DNA of 64,000 bases from Bombyx mori (taxonomy: Eukaryota > Arthropoda > Insecta > Lepidoptera > Bombycidae), in NCBI RefSeq assembly GCF_030269925.1, contig NC_085112.1, positions 14,323,501 to 14,387,500 of the forward strand, in the 5' to 3' direction. Positions 45,586 to 56,937 of this stretch are shown here, piece by piece. The notes below the pieces were generated by a model, which was not told the origin of the DNA, did no database searches, and saw nothing but the letters and a program-made list of their open reading frames with translations. A program made the position numbers and the translations under genes. Each line of letters opens with the position of its first letter. Position 1 is the stretch's first letter.

Positions 45586-46163
45586 AGCAAAGTGATCCAA
45601 AAATTTAAGATATTGCTGATTATTGTGCACAACTACCTCCTTGGGTTGTGCTCCTAGCATTGCCTCTGTTTCTTCTGCCGCAAAACTTGAGATCGCAGAT
45701 AAAGAAACACAAATATTTATATCGGTAATTTACTGCCTTGAGGCTGTGTACAAATAATGATTCCCTAATAAGCCGCGGCTTCTTAAGCCGGCTACTATGT
45801 TTGTTCAGGTGTCCACGAAACCAATACAACCTCCCCCGATAAACCAATATTCATACAGACCAAACAATTGTCGGTACAAATCAGCAAATATTTCCGTTAC
45901 GTTGTTCCAATATATCGAGATCAGAGGACGTTCAGTGGTTCGGTACGTACCTTAAATAACTGGATATCCAGTGAACCCATGCAATATTTACTACTGCTGC
46001 CTGTGACAACTTTACGATCCTGTTGCCCTCCCTCGGGCTGTGGCTCCTAAATAAGCAGGGTCTGGCCAGTAAAACCATCGACAATAATAGTATTTGGTAT
46101 CATTCCACTAGTCGTTTTGAAAGGGTTTGTTCATGCTCTTTGATTTTATTGTTTTAGTAGTTA

Positions 46164-46382
46164 CTAGCAACCCGCCCTCGCTTCGCTTCGGAAACTGTAA
46201 TTTATTATTGATTTTTCCACTATTTAATGGATGTTATTATACATATAAACCTTCGTCTTCAATCACTCTATGTATTAAAAAAAACCGCATCAAAATCCGT
46301 TGCGTAGTTTTAAAGATTTAAGCATACATAAGGACAGACATATATAGGGACAGAGAAAGCGACTTTATTTTATACTATGTAG
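46164..46382 (-). mobile_element. Hel-L non-autonomous Helitron
   Basis: Plus-strand start TACTAGCAACCCGCCCTCGC after A, internal CAAAATCCGTTGCGTAGTTT and end GACTTTATTTTATACTATGT. Minus orientation. GC-rich 3' hairpin retained. Confidence 0.8.
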
Positions 46383-47477
46383 TGATTATAACTAAAGGCT
46401 CGTCGTTTCACCAATCGAATCGAAGCATCTGCGAGCATAAATAGACAGAATTCCGCGAGGGATAGGTCCTACATGGTATGGTATAGGTACCATAGCAGTG
46501 GTACCAATTCATCACTGTCTCATTTTTCTCTGATGTTCACAATTATATTTTTATATTAATAAGTACGTATGTTTATCATTTTGGTCGTATTTGGATATTC
46601 AAATTACGGTGTAACTTATTTAAAAAAAAATTATAATCATGTAATCAGAAAAAGGAGAAGAAACAGAAAATTGCCTCTCTTTAAGACGTTGCAATGGATA
46701 CACTACTGGATTACCCAAGAAGGATTCACCGCTGACTGGCAGCCGGTCGTAAACAAACCAAAACCCTACCCTATATACTATACTATACACCCTATATTGG
46801 CCTATGTAGCATGTTGAGGGGACATGCTGCGCTGACGCCGCGTAATGTGAAATAAGGACAAGAGGAAGAAATATACCATTATTTTCAATCAAAAAACTAT
46901 AAAATTGACTATCTTAACAGGTTATCGACCAAGATTTTTTTGCGATTTTTGCCAAAAGTAATTAAATGCATATGGATAAAGAATTACTCTAATAAGCTAT
47001 TCCTACTTTTAGTTTTTTGATTATACAATTATATTGTCGAATATTCCCCCTTCAATATGTTATAGCTACTAGCCTAGATGAGCCATGGGGGTCCGCGTTT
47101 CTTACATATTAAATAGAAAGCTTGCGGTCACGGGTATTCTAGGCAGGTTAGTTGCGGCGGTACCAAGGGACCGCTAATTTTGTTTTGGCAAAGTAATAAT
47201 ATCCACCCACAGGGACCGCTCCGGTCCTTAACCTGTTAAGCTTCACTAATAATATGTATAATATGAGTATGTTAATACTCATTGTGTGTCCTAAACCCAT
47301 ACTAAGTGTTAATTAATTGTTGTCTTGAATCGATATGTGGTAGATATTTTATATTATGTTGTCATCGCTATCATCGTCGACAGTTTGCACGGATGAATAC
47401 CATAATCTTGTCCAATTCTACAACGACTACGACTACTTGTCATGCATTCTAGATACATATAGAGACAGCCGTATATA
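46383..47477. other. Unassigned DNA with possible decayed repeats
   Basis: 46436-46500 has SINE-A-like scraps. 46650-46870 may be an old RTE-type tail (AGGAAGAAATA after GACATGCTGCGCTGACGCCG). Otherwise nothing. Confidence 0.3.
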
Positions 47478-47897
47478 TCTATATATAAATACGTGAGGCA
47501 AAAACTTTGTATCCCTTTCTACAAAAATTGTGCGGACGCAGGAGTATGAAATTTTCCACACTTATAGAGAATTTAGAGAAGAAGTGCAAAATGCTAATAT
47601 TTTTTTTTAAATAATGCGTAAAAGATACATTAAATCAATAAAGAAAACATTACACACACTACATACCATGTATTTGACACACACACGCATGCATACTATT
47701 TATTGTCAAACTTTTCTTCTTGACGTCTGTGGTCAAATTGAGAATAGATTAAATATTATTTGTATTTGTTAATATTTTTTATAGTGTAGTCTTGGCGAAA
47801 TTTGTGATTATAGAAGTATAAATTACAATCATAATAGTGTACAAACTTACAATTCCAATTAATTATAGTCGAATTTCGACTACTGCGAGACCTCTAG
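47478..47897 (+). mobile_element. Hel-F Helitron, complete copy
   Basis: A|TCTATATATAAATACGTGAG...GTCGAATTTCGAC hairpin...GACCTCTAG|T. About 420 bp, the mirror-orientation counterpart of 4472-4890. Confidence 0.85.
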
Positions 47898-47966
47898 TTA
47901 CAATAAACAGCTCCTATTAATCCTCATTTCTATGCAGTTTTATATACTACAATTTTACAATAATAC

Positions 47967-47989
47967 TATCGTCATATCAAATGACGATA
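47967..47989 (+). other. Small perfect hairpin
   Basis: TATCGTCAT-ATCAA-ATGACGATA: a 9-bp stem and 5-nt loop. Function unknown. Confidence 0.6.
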
Positions 47990-48221
47990 TATATTTAACG
48001 GTATATATCTATTTAATGTATGTATGTATTTTCTTTAATAATGTATTATTAATAGTACACCCCAACATACCTGCTGTATCTTTATCTGTTCAAAATTTCG
48101 GGTAATTAAACGGTTGTCTGGAAAAAATCGCTTTTAGCGATAAAACCGCCTATTGTACAAACATATCCGCTTGTAGACTGTTTTCTGATGTTAATTGTGT
48201 TTTGGTGTGCAATAAATTATG

Positions 48222-48230
48222 TTCTCTCTT

Positions 48231-48295
<65 letters not shown>

Positions 48296-48314
48296 TTCTC
48301 TCTCTCTCTCTCTA
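48222..48314 (+). repeat. (CT)n microsatellite
   Basis: About 90 bp of CT units with a few TTTC and GT interruptions. The 83-codon frame over it is an artefact of the repeat. Confidence 0.95.
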
Positions 48315-48637
48315 TCGACACAATGTAAACAAAATTCATTTTTTATCGCTTGTCTCGTGGCCCACCCTTGACAGCCGGTATTGTGTCAAAAACAAGCGCC
48401 CTGTGAGGTTAGTTGTCGGACATTTTCTTTATTTTATTGTGTTCATTGTTTAGATTATCCCCGTTGGACTCGGAGTGGCCTTTTTTCATATTTACACTGG
48501 ACTTTGGTATGTACTTTATTTTCATAGTTAACATAAACAAACTTCTGTTATTCCGTACGGTTGGATTGATTAGTATCAATAACGAGTCAGAACAAATCGA
48601 TTTTTTACGTAGAAGGCCGACGAGTATTCAAACCACC

Positions 48638-48815
48638 AGATCATCATCATCATCATCTCAGCCTGTCTGCTGTCCACTGCTGAACATGAGCCTCTCCAAC
48701 TGATGTCCAGTGCGGCCGGTCCGTTGCCACCTGCATCCAACGTGACCCAGCAATTTTCACCAGGTCGTCGGTCCATCTGGTAGATGGCCGTCCCACACTG
48801 CGTTTGCTAAGATGC
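48638..48815 (-). mobile_element. RTE-like LINE 3' end with (GAT)n tail
   Basis: On the minus strand the sequence ends with GAGATGATGATGATGATG. Upstream are GACGGCCATCTACCAGATGG, ACGACCTGGTGAAAATTGCT and TGGAGAGGCTCATGTTCAGC, the C-terminal RTE block followed by its typical short-repeat tail. Confidence 0.7.
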
Positions 48816-49232
48816 TAAGTTGATAATAATAATAAACATTTATTCCAACCATTAATTACTACATAACAGAAAAAAGACAGACAATGAGGCTTGGAAAATG
48901 TTACCGGTTCAGCAATGCCTAACAGAGTCAATCGGATTTATTTTTCCTTCACACTTGAAACAAAGTTTAATTAATATAAACAAATACAACAACAATGTCA
49001 AAAAAAAAAACTGAAAAGAGACAACAATAACAACAATGAAATGTATTGGTGTAATGGTAATTGGAACAATAAGCTAGAACAATATGCATTTGTAAAATGT
49101 AACTTCTGTTAAATACAATGAAATTTTCTGATGTGTCCTGTTTTTTTTTTAAAAAAGGTGATGTCTATTGGCCGATACCTACTTAACAATTATGCGTAAT
49201 AAAAGCTTTGCTTCTTAGTAATATAACTATGT

Positions 49233-49434
49233 ATTTTTTTTATTGCTTAGATGGGTGGACGAGCTCACAGCCCACCTGGTGTGAAGTGGTTACCGGAGCC
49301 CATAGACATCTACAACGTAAATGCGCCACCCACCTTGAGATATAAACTCTAAGGTCTCAGTATAGTTACCACGGCTGTCCCACCCTTCAAACCGTACCTA
49401 CCCGTGCGGACTCACAAGAGGTCCTACCACCAGT
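49233..49434 (-). mobile_element. SINE-A, short form with internal deletion
   Basis: Poly-T, TTGCTTAGATGGGTGGACGA to GGTCCTACCACCAGT. About 45 bp between AAACCG and TACCTACC is missing. Confidence 0.9.
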
Positions 49435-49868
49435 CTAAAATAATCTACGTATAACATAATACCAAGTTCGTGAGTCATATCTAAGCTTCGAGTAATTGTT
49501 TTGAGCTCTGCACACATTATCCGCATAGATTTATGGAAAACGCATTCACAATATTATGTTTTAGATTACGGATTTTCGTTTCTTGAACCCGGCTCAGTGA
49601 AACTAAACATTCGATCTGGAGCGAATGCGAACGGTATTGAATTAAATTTATTACAAAATCGATTTATTCACGGCGGTTAACGCAGATTTAATAAACGAAT
49701 TTTAATTTAATTAAATAAATTTCATAAACAGTACCTCATTTTACAGAGACGAACGAATTAGGGTCAAAATCACAGCATTAATGATAAATATTTTACGTCC
49801 TATTTTAAGATACTTGCGACATAATATTTTTAAGACCAAAAAATATATAACACTAAGAAAACTATTAA

Positions 49869-50134
49869 TCAATATATATAAAAATGAATTGCTGTTCGTT
49901 AGTCTCGCTAAAACTCGAGAACGACTGGATCGATTTAGCTGATTTTGGTCTTAAATTATTTGTGGAGGTCCAGAGAAGGTTTAAAAGGTCGATAAATATG
50001 AAAATGCTCGGAATTAAATAAAAATAGCCTTTGATGTCCCCCCCGTCGGACGGATTCCTTTTGTTTATTTTATACAAAAGCTTAGGTCTTTTATTTATCG
50101 ATTGAGGCACTACGAAGTATGCCGGGTCAGCTAG
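49869..50134 (+). mobile_element. Hel-E Helitron, full-length
   Basis: A|TCAATATATATAAAAATGAA...GCCGGGTCAGCTAG|T. Confidence 0.85.
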
Positions 50135-50251
50135 TGAAATATAAATACCTTAAATTTTATGAGTACATTCCAATAATGGAATTGAATGTCTATACCTTAA
50201 AAAGCACCAACGGATTTTTTTCGCAGGTATTGTAAAATGTGTGTGAACATT

Positions 50252-50363
50252 TGGTAGGCAGCGGCTTGGCTCTGCCCCTGGCATTGCTGAAGTCCATGGG
50301 CGACGGTAACCACTCACCATAAGGTGGGCCGTATGCTCGTCTGCCTACAAGGGCAATAAAAGG
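50252..50363 (+). mobile_element. LINE-D 3' end fragment
   Basis: GGTAGGCAGCGGCTTGGCTC to GCCTACAAGGGCAATAAAAG. A dead tail-only copy 0.4 kb upstream of the longer LINE-D. Confidence 0.9.
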
Positions 50364-50496
50364 AATAAATCATCATAGTATTATACTACCATAATGTCAT
50401 AGTCACCTGATTATTAACTGACTTCTGACATCCCATCTATTTCTACCGTGAAGCAGCTGTGGGTTCCGCTTTTTAGGATGAAACAGTCGTATGATA

Positions 50497-50755
50497 AAAT
50501 TCCACGGTGAAGGAATGACATGGTGTAATAAAAATCAAACCCGCAAAATTATAATTTGCGTAATTACTGGTGGTAGGACCAATTGTGAGTCCGCGCGGAT
50601 AGGTACCACAACCCCGCCTATTTCTGCCGTGAAGCAGTAATGCGTTTCGGTTTGAAGGGTGGGGCAGCCGTTGTAACTATACTGTGACTTTAAAACTTGT
50701 ATCTCAAGGTGGATGGCGCGTCTACGTTGTAGATGTCTATGGGCTCCAGTAACCA
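50497..50755 (+). mobile_element. SINE-A, left part, split by LINE-D
   Basis: Starts in the linker region (TCCACGGTGAAGGAATGACA), continues through the body and stops at GGGCTCCAGTAACCA. The remaining tail is at 52687-52738. A decayed SINE-A scrap precedes it at 50430-50490. Confidence 0.9.
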
Positions 50756-52617
50756 GCCCAGTAAAGTCGGAGCACGTTGCTAGAGTTGGCGAGCGATTGA
50801 AGAGCTATCCCTCCGGGAGCCGTGCTTTTTGGTCGCTCGCCAAAGCTGCAGAAGGAAACTTTTGCAGGTCTAGTCTCCCACCACTGCGCAAGTCCGATGA
50901 CAGTCTGGCCCACAGCGCGAAAGAGAAGGCTGACCTTCTGGTCAAACTCTTCGCCTCGAACTCGACTGCAGACGACGGGGGTGCCACACCACCGAACATC
51001 CCCCGGTGTGATAGCTCCCTGCCGGATATCTGCTTCACACAGTGTGCAGTCAGGCGGGAGCTCCGACTCCTGGACGTCCATAAGTCGAGTGGGCCAGATG
51101 GCATCCCCGCAGTGGTTTTGAAAACGTGCGCCCCTGAGCTGACACCTGCGCTAACGCGTTTGTATCGCCTCTCTTATTGCACTAACAGGGTTCCGTCTTC
51201 ATGGAAGACCGCCCACGTCCACCCTATCCCCAAGAAGGGTGACCGGTCGGACCCATCGAGCTACAGGCCTATCGCGATAACTTCCTTGCTTTCCAAGGTG
51301 ATGGAGCGAATTATAAACACACAACTCCTGAAGTATCTTGAGGATCGCCAGCTGATCAGTGACCGACAGTACGGTTTCCGTCACGATCGCTCAGCTGGCG
51401 ATCTTCTTGTATACCTTACTCACAGGTGGGCTGAAGCCTTGGAGAGCAAGGGCGAGGCTCTTGCTGTGAGCCTTGATATCGCGAAGGCCTTCGACAGGGT
51501 CTGGCATAGGGCACTTCTATCGAAGTTACCCTCTTACGGAATCCCCGAGGGTCTCTGCAAGTGGATCGCTAGCTTTTTGGATGGGCGGAGCATCACGGTC
51601 GTTGTAGACGGTGACTGTTCTGATACCATGACCATTAACGCTGGCGTTCCACAAGGTTCGGTGCTCTCCCCCACGCTTTTCATCCTGTATATTAATGACA
51701 TGCTGTCTATTGATGGCATGCATTGCTATGCAGATGATAGCACGGGGGATGCGCGATATATCGGCCATCAGAGTCTCTCTCGGAGCGTGGTGCAAGAGAG
51801 ACGATCAAAACTTGTGTCTGAAGTGGAGAACTCTCTGGGGCGAGTCTCCGAATGGGGTGAATTGAACTTGGTTCAATTCAACCCGATAAAGACACAAGTT
51901 TGCGCGTTCACTGCGAAGAAGGACCCCTTTGTCATGGCGCCGCAATTCCAAGGAGTATCCCTGCAACCTTCCGAGAGTATCGGGATACTTGGGGTCGACG
52001 TTTCGAGCGATGTCCAGTTTCGGAGTCATTTGGAAGGCAAAGCCAAGTTGGCGTCCAAAATGCTGGGAGTCCTCAACAGAGCGAGGCGGTACTTCACGCC
52101 TGGACAAAGACTTTTGCTTTATAAAGCACAAGTCCGGCCTCGCATGGAGTACTGCTCCCATCTCTGGGCCGGGGCTCCCAAATACCAGCTTCTTCCATTT
52201 GACTCCATACAGAGGAGGGCCGTTCGGATTGTCGATAATCCCATTCTCTCGGATCGTTTGGAGCCTCTGGGTTTGCGGAGGGACTTCGGTTCCCTCTGTA
52301 TTTTATACCGTATGTTCCATGGGGAGTGCTCTGAGGAATTGTTCGAGATGATACCAACATCTCGTTTTTACCATCGCACCGCCCGCCACCGGAGTAGAGT
52401 TCATCCATACTACCTGGAGCCACTGCGGTCATCCACAGTGCGTTTCCAGAGATCTTTTTTGCCACGTACCATCCGGCTATGGAATGAGCTCCCCTCCTCG
52501 GTGTTTCCCGAGCGCTATGACATGTCCTTCTTCAAACGAGGCTTGTGGAGAGTATTAAGCGGTAGGCAGCGGCTTGGCTCTGCCCCTGGCATTGCTGAAG
52601 TCCATGGGCGACGGTAA
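50713..52617 (+). CDS. LINE-D reverse transcriptase, 634-codon ORF starting in SINE sequence
   Basis: A non-LTR reverse transcriptase. Visible landmarks are SSGPDGIP (residues 125-132), PIPKKGDRSDPSSYRPIAIT (171-190), catalytic motif A LDIAKAFDRVWH (254-265), AGVPQGSVLSP (310-320) and the catalytic YADD (339-342). The C-terminal region ends APGIAEVHGRR. No frameshift or stop occurs over 1.9 kb. The element is 5'-truncated: ORF1 and the endonuclease are missing. Residues 1-14 (MARLRCRCLWAPVT) come from the SINE-A in which it is inserted, and genuine LINE sequence starts at the Ser-Pro that follows. The clade (CR1/Jockey-like) is inferred from motif style and tail, not from alignment. Other frames across this region are shadows. 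Confidence 0.9.
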   Translation: MARLRCRCLWAPVTSPVKSEHVARVGERLKSYPSGSRAFWSLAKAAEGNFCRSSLPPLRKSDDSLAHSAKEKADLLVKLFASNSTADDGGATPPNIPRCDSSLPDICFTQCAVRRELRLLDVHKSSGPDGIPAVVLKTCAPELTPALTRLYRLSYCTNRVPSSWKTAHVHPIPKKGDRSDPSSYRPIAITSLLSKVMERIINTQLLKYLEDRQLISDRQYGFRHDRSAGDLLVYLTHRWAEALESKGEALAVSLDIAKAFDRVWHRALLSKLPSYGIPEGLCKWIASFLDGRSITVVVDGDCSDTMTINAGVPQGSVLSPTLFILYINDMLSIDGMHCYADDSTGDARYIGHQSLSRSVVQERRSKLVSEVENSLGRVSEWGELNLVQFNPIKTQVCAFTAKKDPFVMAPQFQGVSLQPSESIGILGVDVSSDVQFRSHLEGKAKLASKMLGVLNRARRYFTPGQRLLLYKAQVRPRMEYCSHLWAGAPKYQLLPFDSIQRRAVRIVDNPILSDRLEPLGLRRDFGSLCILYRMFHGECSEELFEMIPTSRFYHRTARHRSRVHPYYLEPLRSSTVRFQRSFLPRTIRLWNELPSSVFPERYDMSFFKRGLWRVLSGRQRLGSAPGIAEVHGRR

Positions 52618-52686
52618 CCACTCACCATCAGGTGGGCCGTATGCCCGTTTGCCTACAAAGGCAATAAAAAAAAAAAATAAAAAAAA
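50756..52686 (+). mobile_element. LINE-D, 5'-truncated non-LTR retrotransposon
   Basis: Inserted into SINE-A between AGTAACCA and CTTAACACC without an evident target-site duplication. The 3' UTR after the stop is only about 45 bp (CCACTCACCATCAGGTGGGC...GGCAATAAAA) and ends in an A-rich tail. Tail-only relatives are at 17255, 36068 and 50252, and coding relics at 7800 and 62357. Confidence 0.9.
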
Positions 52687-52738
52687 CTTAACACCAGGTG
52701 GGCTGTGAGCTCGTCCACCAATCTAAGCAATAAAAAAA
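52687..52738 (+). mobile_element. SINE-A, right part, split by LINE-D
   Basis: CTTAACACCAGGTGGGCTGT to AATCTAAGCAATAAAAAAA resumes precisely where 50755 stopped. Confidence 0.9.
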
Positions 52739-53169
52739 ATCATTTCCCCACAAGCAGTTCCGCTCCATATTTTCAGCACACCCGTAGGGTTTTTATTTGT
52801 ACCAAACGCTAAAACATCGCAGGAATCTGAATATATTAATGCAATCTGATTTGTACTGCAATATCAAAGCGGAGGTAATTTTATATGAAAGTTCCATGCA
52901 TACACTCATTGTTTGCGAAGCTTTTGGTAAATTTGTTTTGTAGCGAATAAATCGCTTCCATTGTGCGTTTACTTTTATTATATTTTGTTTTAGTGTGAAT
53001 ATAAAATATTTTTTTTAAAAACTACGAATCACTGAACGACTGAACTAATTCAAAGACATATTACGCCGTTACTCAAAAAGACTTCCGCTGACGGCACGCC
53101 GCTGCTTGTACATCTCAATATTTTGGACTTGTGCTAATTTTTCCTTACGAACTACTACGGACGATCATC

Positions 53170-53329
53170 CTCGTCGTTGCGCGAGTGTCAGAGTTTTAGT
53201 GAGTGTTGTGAAAGTTTAGTAATAGTGAGTGAACACAGAGTCCAGCCGTCAAGCCGACCGCCATCATTACGTGTCGTCCGCCAGTCGTGTTTCCTAGACA
53301 CTGCAATCTACAAGAAGCCGAGTTGTCAG
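53170..53329 (+). promoter_or_regulatory. Possible transcribed 5' exon of an unknown plus-strand gene
   Basis: After an AT-rich flank comes a stretch typical of insect 5' UTRs (GTCAGAGTTTTAGTGAGTGT, AGTAATAGTGAGTGAAC), with GC-rich sequence, ending at a donor (GTTGTCAG|GTACGT). A 92-codon frame crosses the donor and is probably not used as such. No downstream exon is recognised in the window. Confidence 0.3.
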
Positions 53330-53546
53330 GTACGTCTACTACTCATATCAAAATTACCTAGGCTCGGCCTGCCCCTCTTTCTGATAACACTTTGGCGATA
53401 CTCACCCACTCGCAAGAACCTTCTAGATACTATAACCAGCGCACTGCCGTGGTGAAAATATCTAAGGATTTAGTTTTTTCCCACCAAATTACAATACTCA
53501 ATTAAATTATTACTGTTAATTATAATATAAATTATTATTATCTTTA

Positions 53547-53771
53547 TCTATATATATAAAAATGAATTGCTGTTCGTTAGTCTCGCTAAAATCGAGAACG
53601 GCTGGACCGATTTGGCTAATTTTGGTCTTGAATTATTTGTAGAAGTCCAGAGAAGGTTTAAAAGGTAGATAAATATCAACATTCCTTTTGTTTGTTTAAG
53701 TTTATTTTATACAAAAGTTTAGGTCTTTTATTTATCGATTGAGGCACTACGAAGTCTGCCGGGTCAGCTAG
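53547..53771 (+). mobile_element. Hel-E Helitron with internal deletion
   Basis: A|TCTATATATATAAAAATGAA...GCCGGGTCAGCTAG|T. Lacks about 60 bp around the GTCGGACGGATTCC block. Confidence 0.85.
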
Positions 53772-53900
53772 TTATTAATATTTATGCTTTATTCATATTT
53801 AATTATTTATACAGTCATTTGTGTTTTTAAACAATAATATAAGCATTAAATGTATTCCGAAAATGTTCACATCAAAACAGTGTCTGCTAATTATTAAATA

Positions 53901-53990
53901 CTAGCAGCCCGTTCCGGCTTCGCTCGGGTCTTTAACAAAAATTTCAAAATAAAATAATATATACACAGAAAATTATAAAGATAGTTTGAA
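53901..53990 (-). mobile_element. Helitron 3' end
   Basis: CTAGCAGCCCGTTCCGGCTT after A on the plus strand is a reversed Helitron terminus with its GC-rich hairpin. The 5' end was not found. Confidence 0.55.
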
Positions 53991-54361
53991 TATTATTATT
54001 TTAATGAACTTTTATTTGTTTTAAATGATATTTTTTTATCTATTTTTACATATCCGTCATATTTCCGTAAAATTTTACTGGATAGAAACTTTTAATACGA
54101 TGCCTATGTGTGAACAAAGCATATTTTTTTTGTCGTATCCGCTAAAACGGGTACCGTATACACGGAGACTATGTGTGAACGGGCTGTTAGGGCCAGCGTC
54201 GTGTCAACAATGCAATTCACAATTATATAATATGGCACAGAAATTAAGTACGCTATTGGATTATTATGGGTGTTGGTTTATTAATGGGTATTTTATTTAT
54301 GTGCGATCTTTTAACTTTGTGATAACTAGGTACGATGAATTGCAAGTTACCTAGTTGTTTT

Positions 54362-54501
54362 TTATTTATTTGTATATATAATTTTTTTTTTTGTATTTTT
54401 TTTTTTTGGATTTTTTTTTGGTTTTTTTTTTTTGTTTTTTTTTTTTTTTGTTTTTTTTTTTTTTTTCTTTTTTTTTTTTTTTGTTTTTTTTTTTTTTTTA
54501 T
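54362..54501 (+). repeat. Long interrupted poly-T tract
   Basis: About 140 bp of T with single G, C or A interruptions every 8-17 bases. Lysine- or phenylalanine-rich open frames over it are artefacts. Confidence 0.9.
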
Positions 54502-55477
54502 TCTTCACGATAATATTGAAAAAAATGTTTATTTGACCTATCAATCAAATAGGTTCGAAAAAAAAAAACAAATCATAATGTTTATTTTTTATTTTGAATA
54601 AGTCAATAAACATATAAGTATATATATCTGTACTTTATTAGCCTTCGTTGTTATTTTTCACTATTTTTAAGAATTTTTTTTGTATGTTTTTTCTTCCAGA
54701 CATGTGGCTTTTTTCGTTGAAGTGAATGCCCGGTTTCATGTAAATCTTGAATAATTAATTATTATACCACTTGCAAGCATATATTTTGCAAAATCTTAGT
54801 TTTTTTGAGACACTGTTTTTTGCACTAATTTTGAGTGTCATATTTGAGACGCTCATACTCAAAATCTATAAAATAAAACGACATGTCCATGTTTAAACTG
54901 GCTTGGCAATAAGCTTAAATTATTGGAAACAAAACACTTTTTGTCCCTGTCGTCAAAAACGTATTCTAAACAAATGAATTATGAGACCCACTCAAGTGAC
55001 ATTTGAAGTAGGTCGTTTATTTTGAAACGCGTGTTGTATAAACAAAATGTATGGGAACATGTGCCACTTTTATCGTGTTTGTATTAAGTACGTTAGTTTG
55101 TTTAAGAACTTTATAATATTACATCCAGCAAGCGTTTTAATTTTTTTTTATCGGAATATGAAAGTTAAATTTGCGTACCCCGTATTATTTTTATTAGAAC
55201 TGTTAGGTGTAGTATTAGACATTACATAAAGAAATCTATCTTCTTGATAAATCCAATTGGAATTCTACAAAATTCCAATTAGATTTAGAGAAAATGTAGT
55301 TTTTCTAGATCTAGGTCTCGTGCCGCGCCGTTCGTGTTGATAGGCCGTACTACGTACCAACACGACGGGCAACGCGCGTTAAATGTCATTTAGCCCGAGA
55401 AAGGTTATTCTATTCGATGTATTAGGTGTTTTATCGATGGGCCGTTACGAAATTAATATATATATTTTCTATTTTTA

Positions 55478-55690
55478 AGCTATTGCATAGCTTTTATCGC
55501 GGGCTTCGAGCGCGGCGACCGAACCAAGAAATTATGTAACGAAAATAAAACCTAACACTCCGCCTATCATGTAGCTCGCGTTCAACACATTCACACACAC
55601 ACATTGCGCTTGTGGAGTGTTTGTGAATAAACGCACGGCGTGACGTCGCCCTGCATGCGCATTTATAAGCCTATGTAATCATTATCAGAT
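55478..55690 (-). mobile_element. Dispersed element J, copy 2 (partial)
   Basis: AAGCTATTGCATAGCTTTTATCGCGGGC, GTAGCTCGCGTTCAACACAT and CACGGCGTGACGTCG are the reverse complement of 23780-23970. Confidence 0.7.
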
Positions 55691-56922
55691 TAACAAATTT
55701 AAAAAATACATCACTGTCTATTTATGCAATAATCATGTTTTTTGGTTGAGGGGTTGGAACTAAATATTATAAAATAATTGGCTGTGGTAGTCAAGTCGTC
55801 AATGAGGTAACGTCACCACTAAGCGACAGGAGTGCGAGCTCTCGATTAATGATAATAAAAACAACAATTTGTTTTGGACACTTTAAAAATGAATTTCTCT
55901 TTTTCTTCTTCAAGCCTTCCGACACATTTTAACAAATGTGATTAATTTTAGTATCATGTTCACTAATTCAGCACGGCTCAATAAGTCAGCCAAATATCGG
56001 ATTGTAATTACTTCGGTCGTTAATCAAACGAAATCGGCTCCCATTGACGCATTAATGATTCATTACAGGCAAGTTATAGGCCGAGACGTGTGTTGGAGAA
56101 TGTTTTATTACCCTCGATATCCTAAATGATAAGTGTATTTTGAAATTAGAGGCATAACGTCGGATATCCACGATTACTGTTCAAATCGAAAACATCCGAA
56201 TAGTTTTAAATTTTTTATCAATAATTTTAGTCTAAAAATTGATAATTCGTGAAATTTACAAACTTTTTAATGGCATGATTTGAAATTTAAACTATTTTTC
56301 TTACTGTAAAGTTTTCTTTAGATAACACACTTAATAGATAAAACACTTAGTTTTTAAGCATTGACATATGATTTGATGATACATTTGTGTTGTATAATGG
56401 TAGGTACGAAACAGAACCCAGTGGCTGCTTCGCCTACGCGTTGGTACTCATATTACACTACCAAAGGGAATAAAAACAATATTAAAATTAAAACAACAAA
56501 AATAAATTAAATGACAATTTATCAGACAAGTGAAGACTGTATTAGTTCGCACAATAACAATTTTGTTTGAACATTAGCCAAGTTTGCGGTCGATGCGGTG
56601 TACTTCCTAGCTACTGCAGCTGTTAGCAACTTGCTAAGTAACTGCTGACTTAAGTGGCTACCGGTACTTGAGGATCTATTGCGGTCAATATTTATATTAG
56701 AAACCTAGAAATTATCAGGTTCGTCGCCGTTATTCAAGTCAATAGGGTCCTACGTAATACTATTCTCTCGTTTGCTCATCTATAACAATAGAATATTACT
56801 TTAAGAATTATGGTAAATATTGTGTGCATAATTTTCGTATACTACACCAAGTGTCTTAAAAAAATAGTCGACGCCGCGAGCTCATTGTTCGAAAATTATC
56901 GGTTATTAACTAGTAATTTGAT

Positions 56923-56937
56923 AAATTGGTCATAACC
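56923..56937 (+). repeat. Target-site duplication, left
   Basis: AAATTGGTCATAACC, identical to 57453-57467. Confidence 0.9.

Noticed and set aside
48202..48453. Leu/Ser-rich 83-codon frame
   Set aside because: Produced by the (CT)n microsatellite.
50737..52465. Other frames of 60-140 codons overlapping the reverse transcriptase
   Set aside because: Shadows of the 634-codon frame.
54335..54601. Phe-rich and Lys-rich frames
   Set aside because: Produced by the long poly-T tract.
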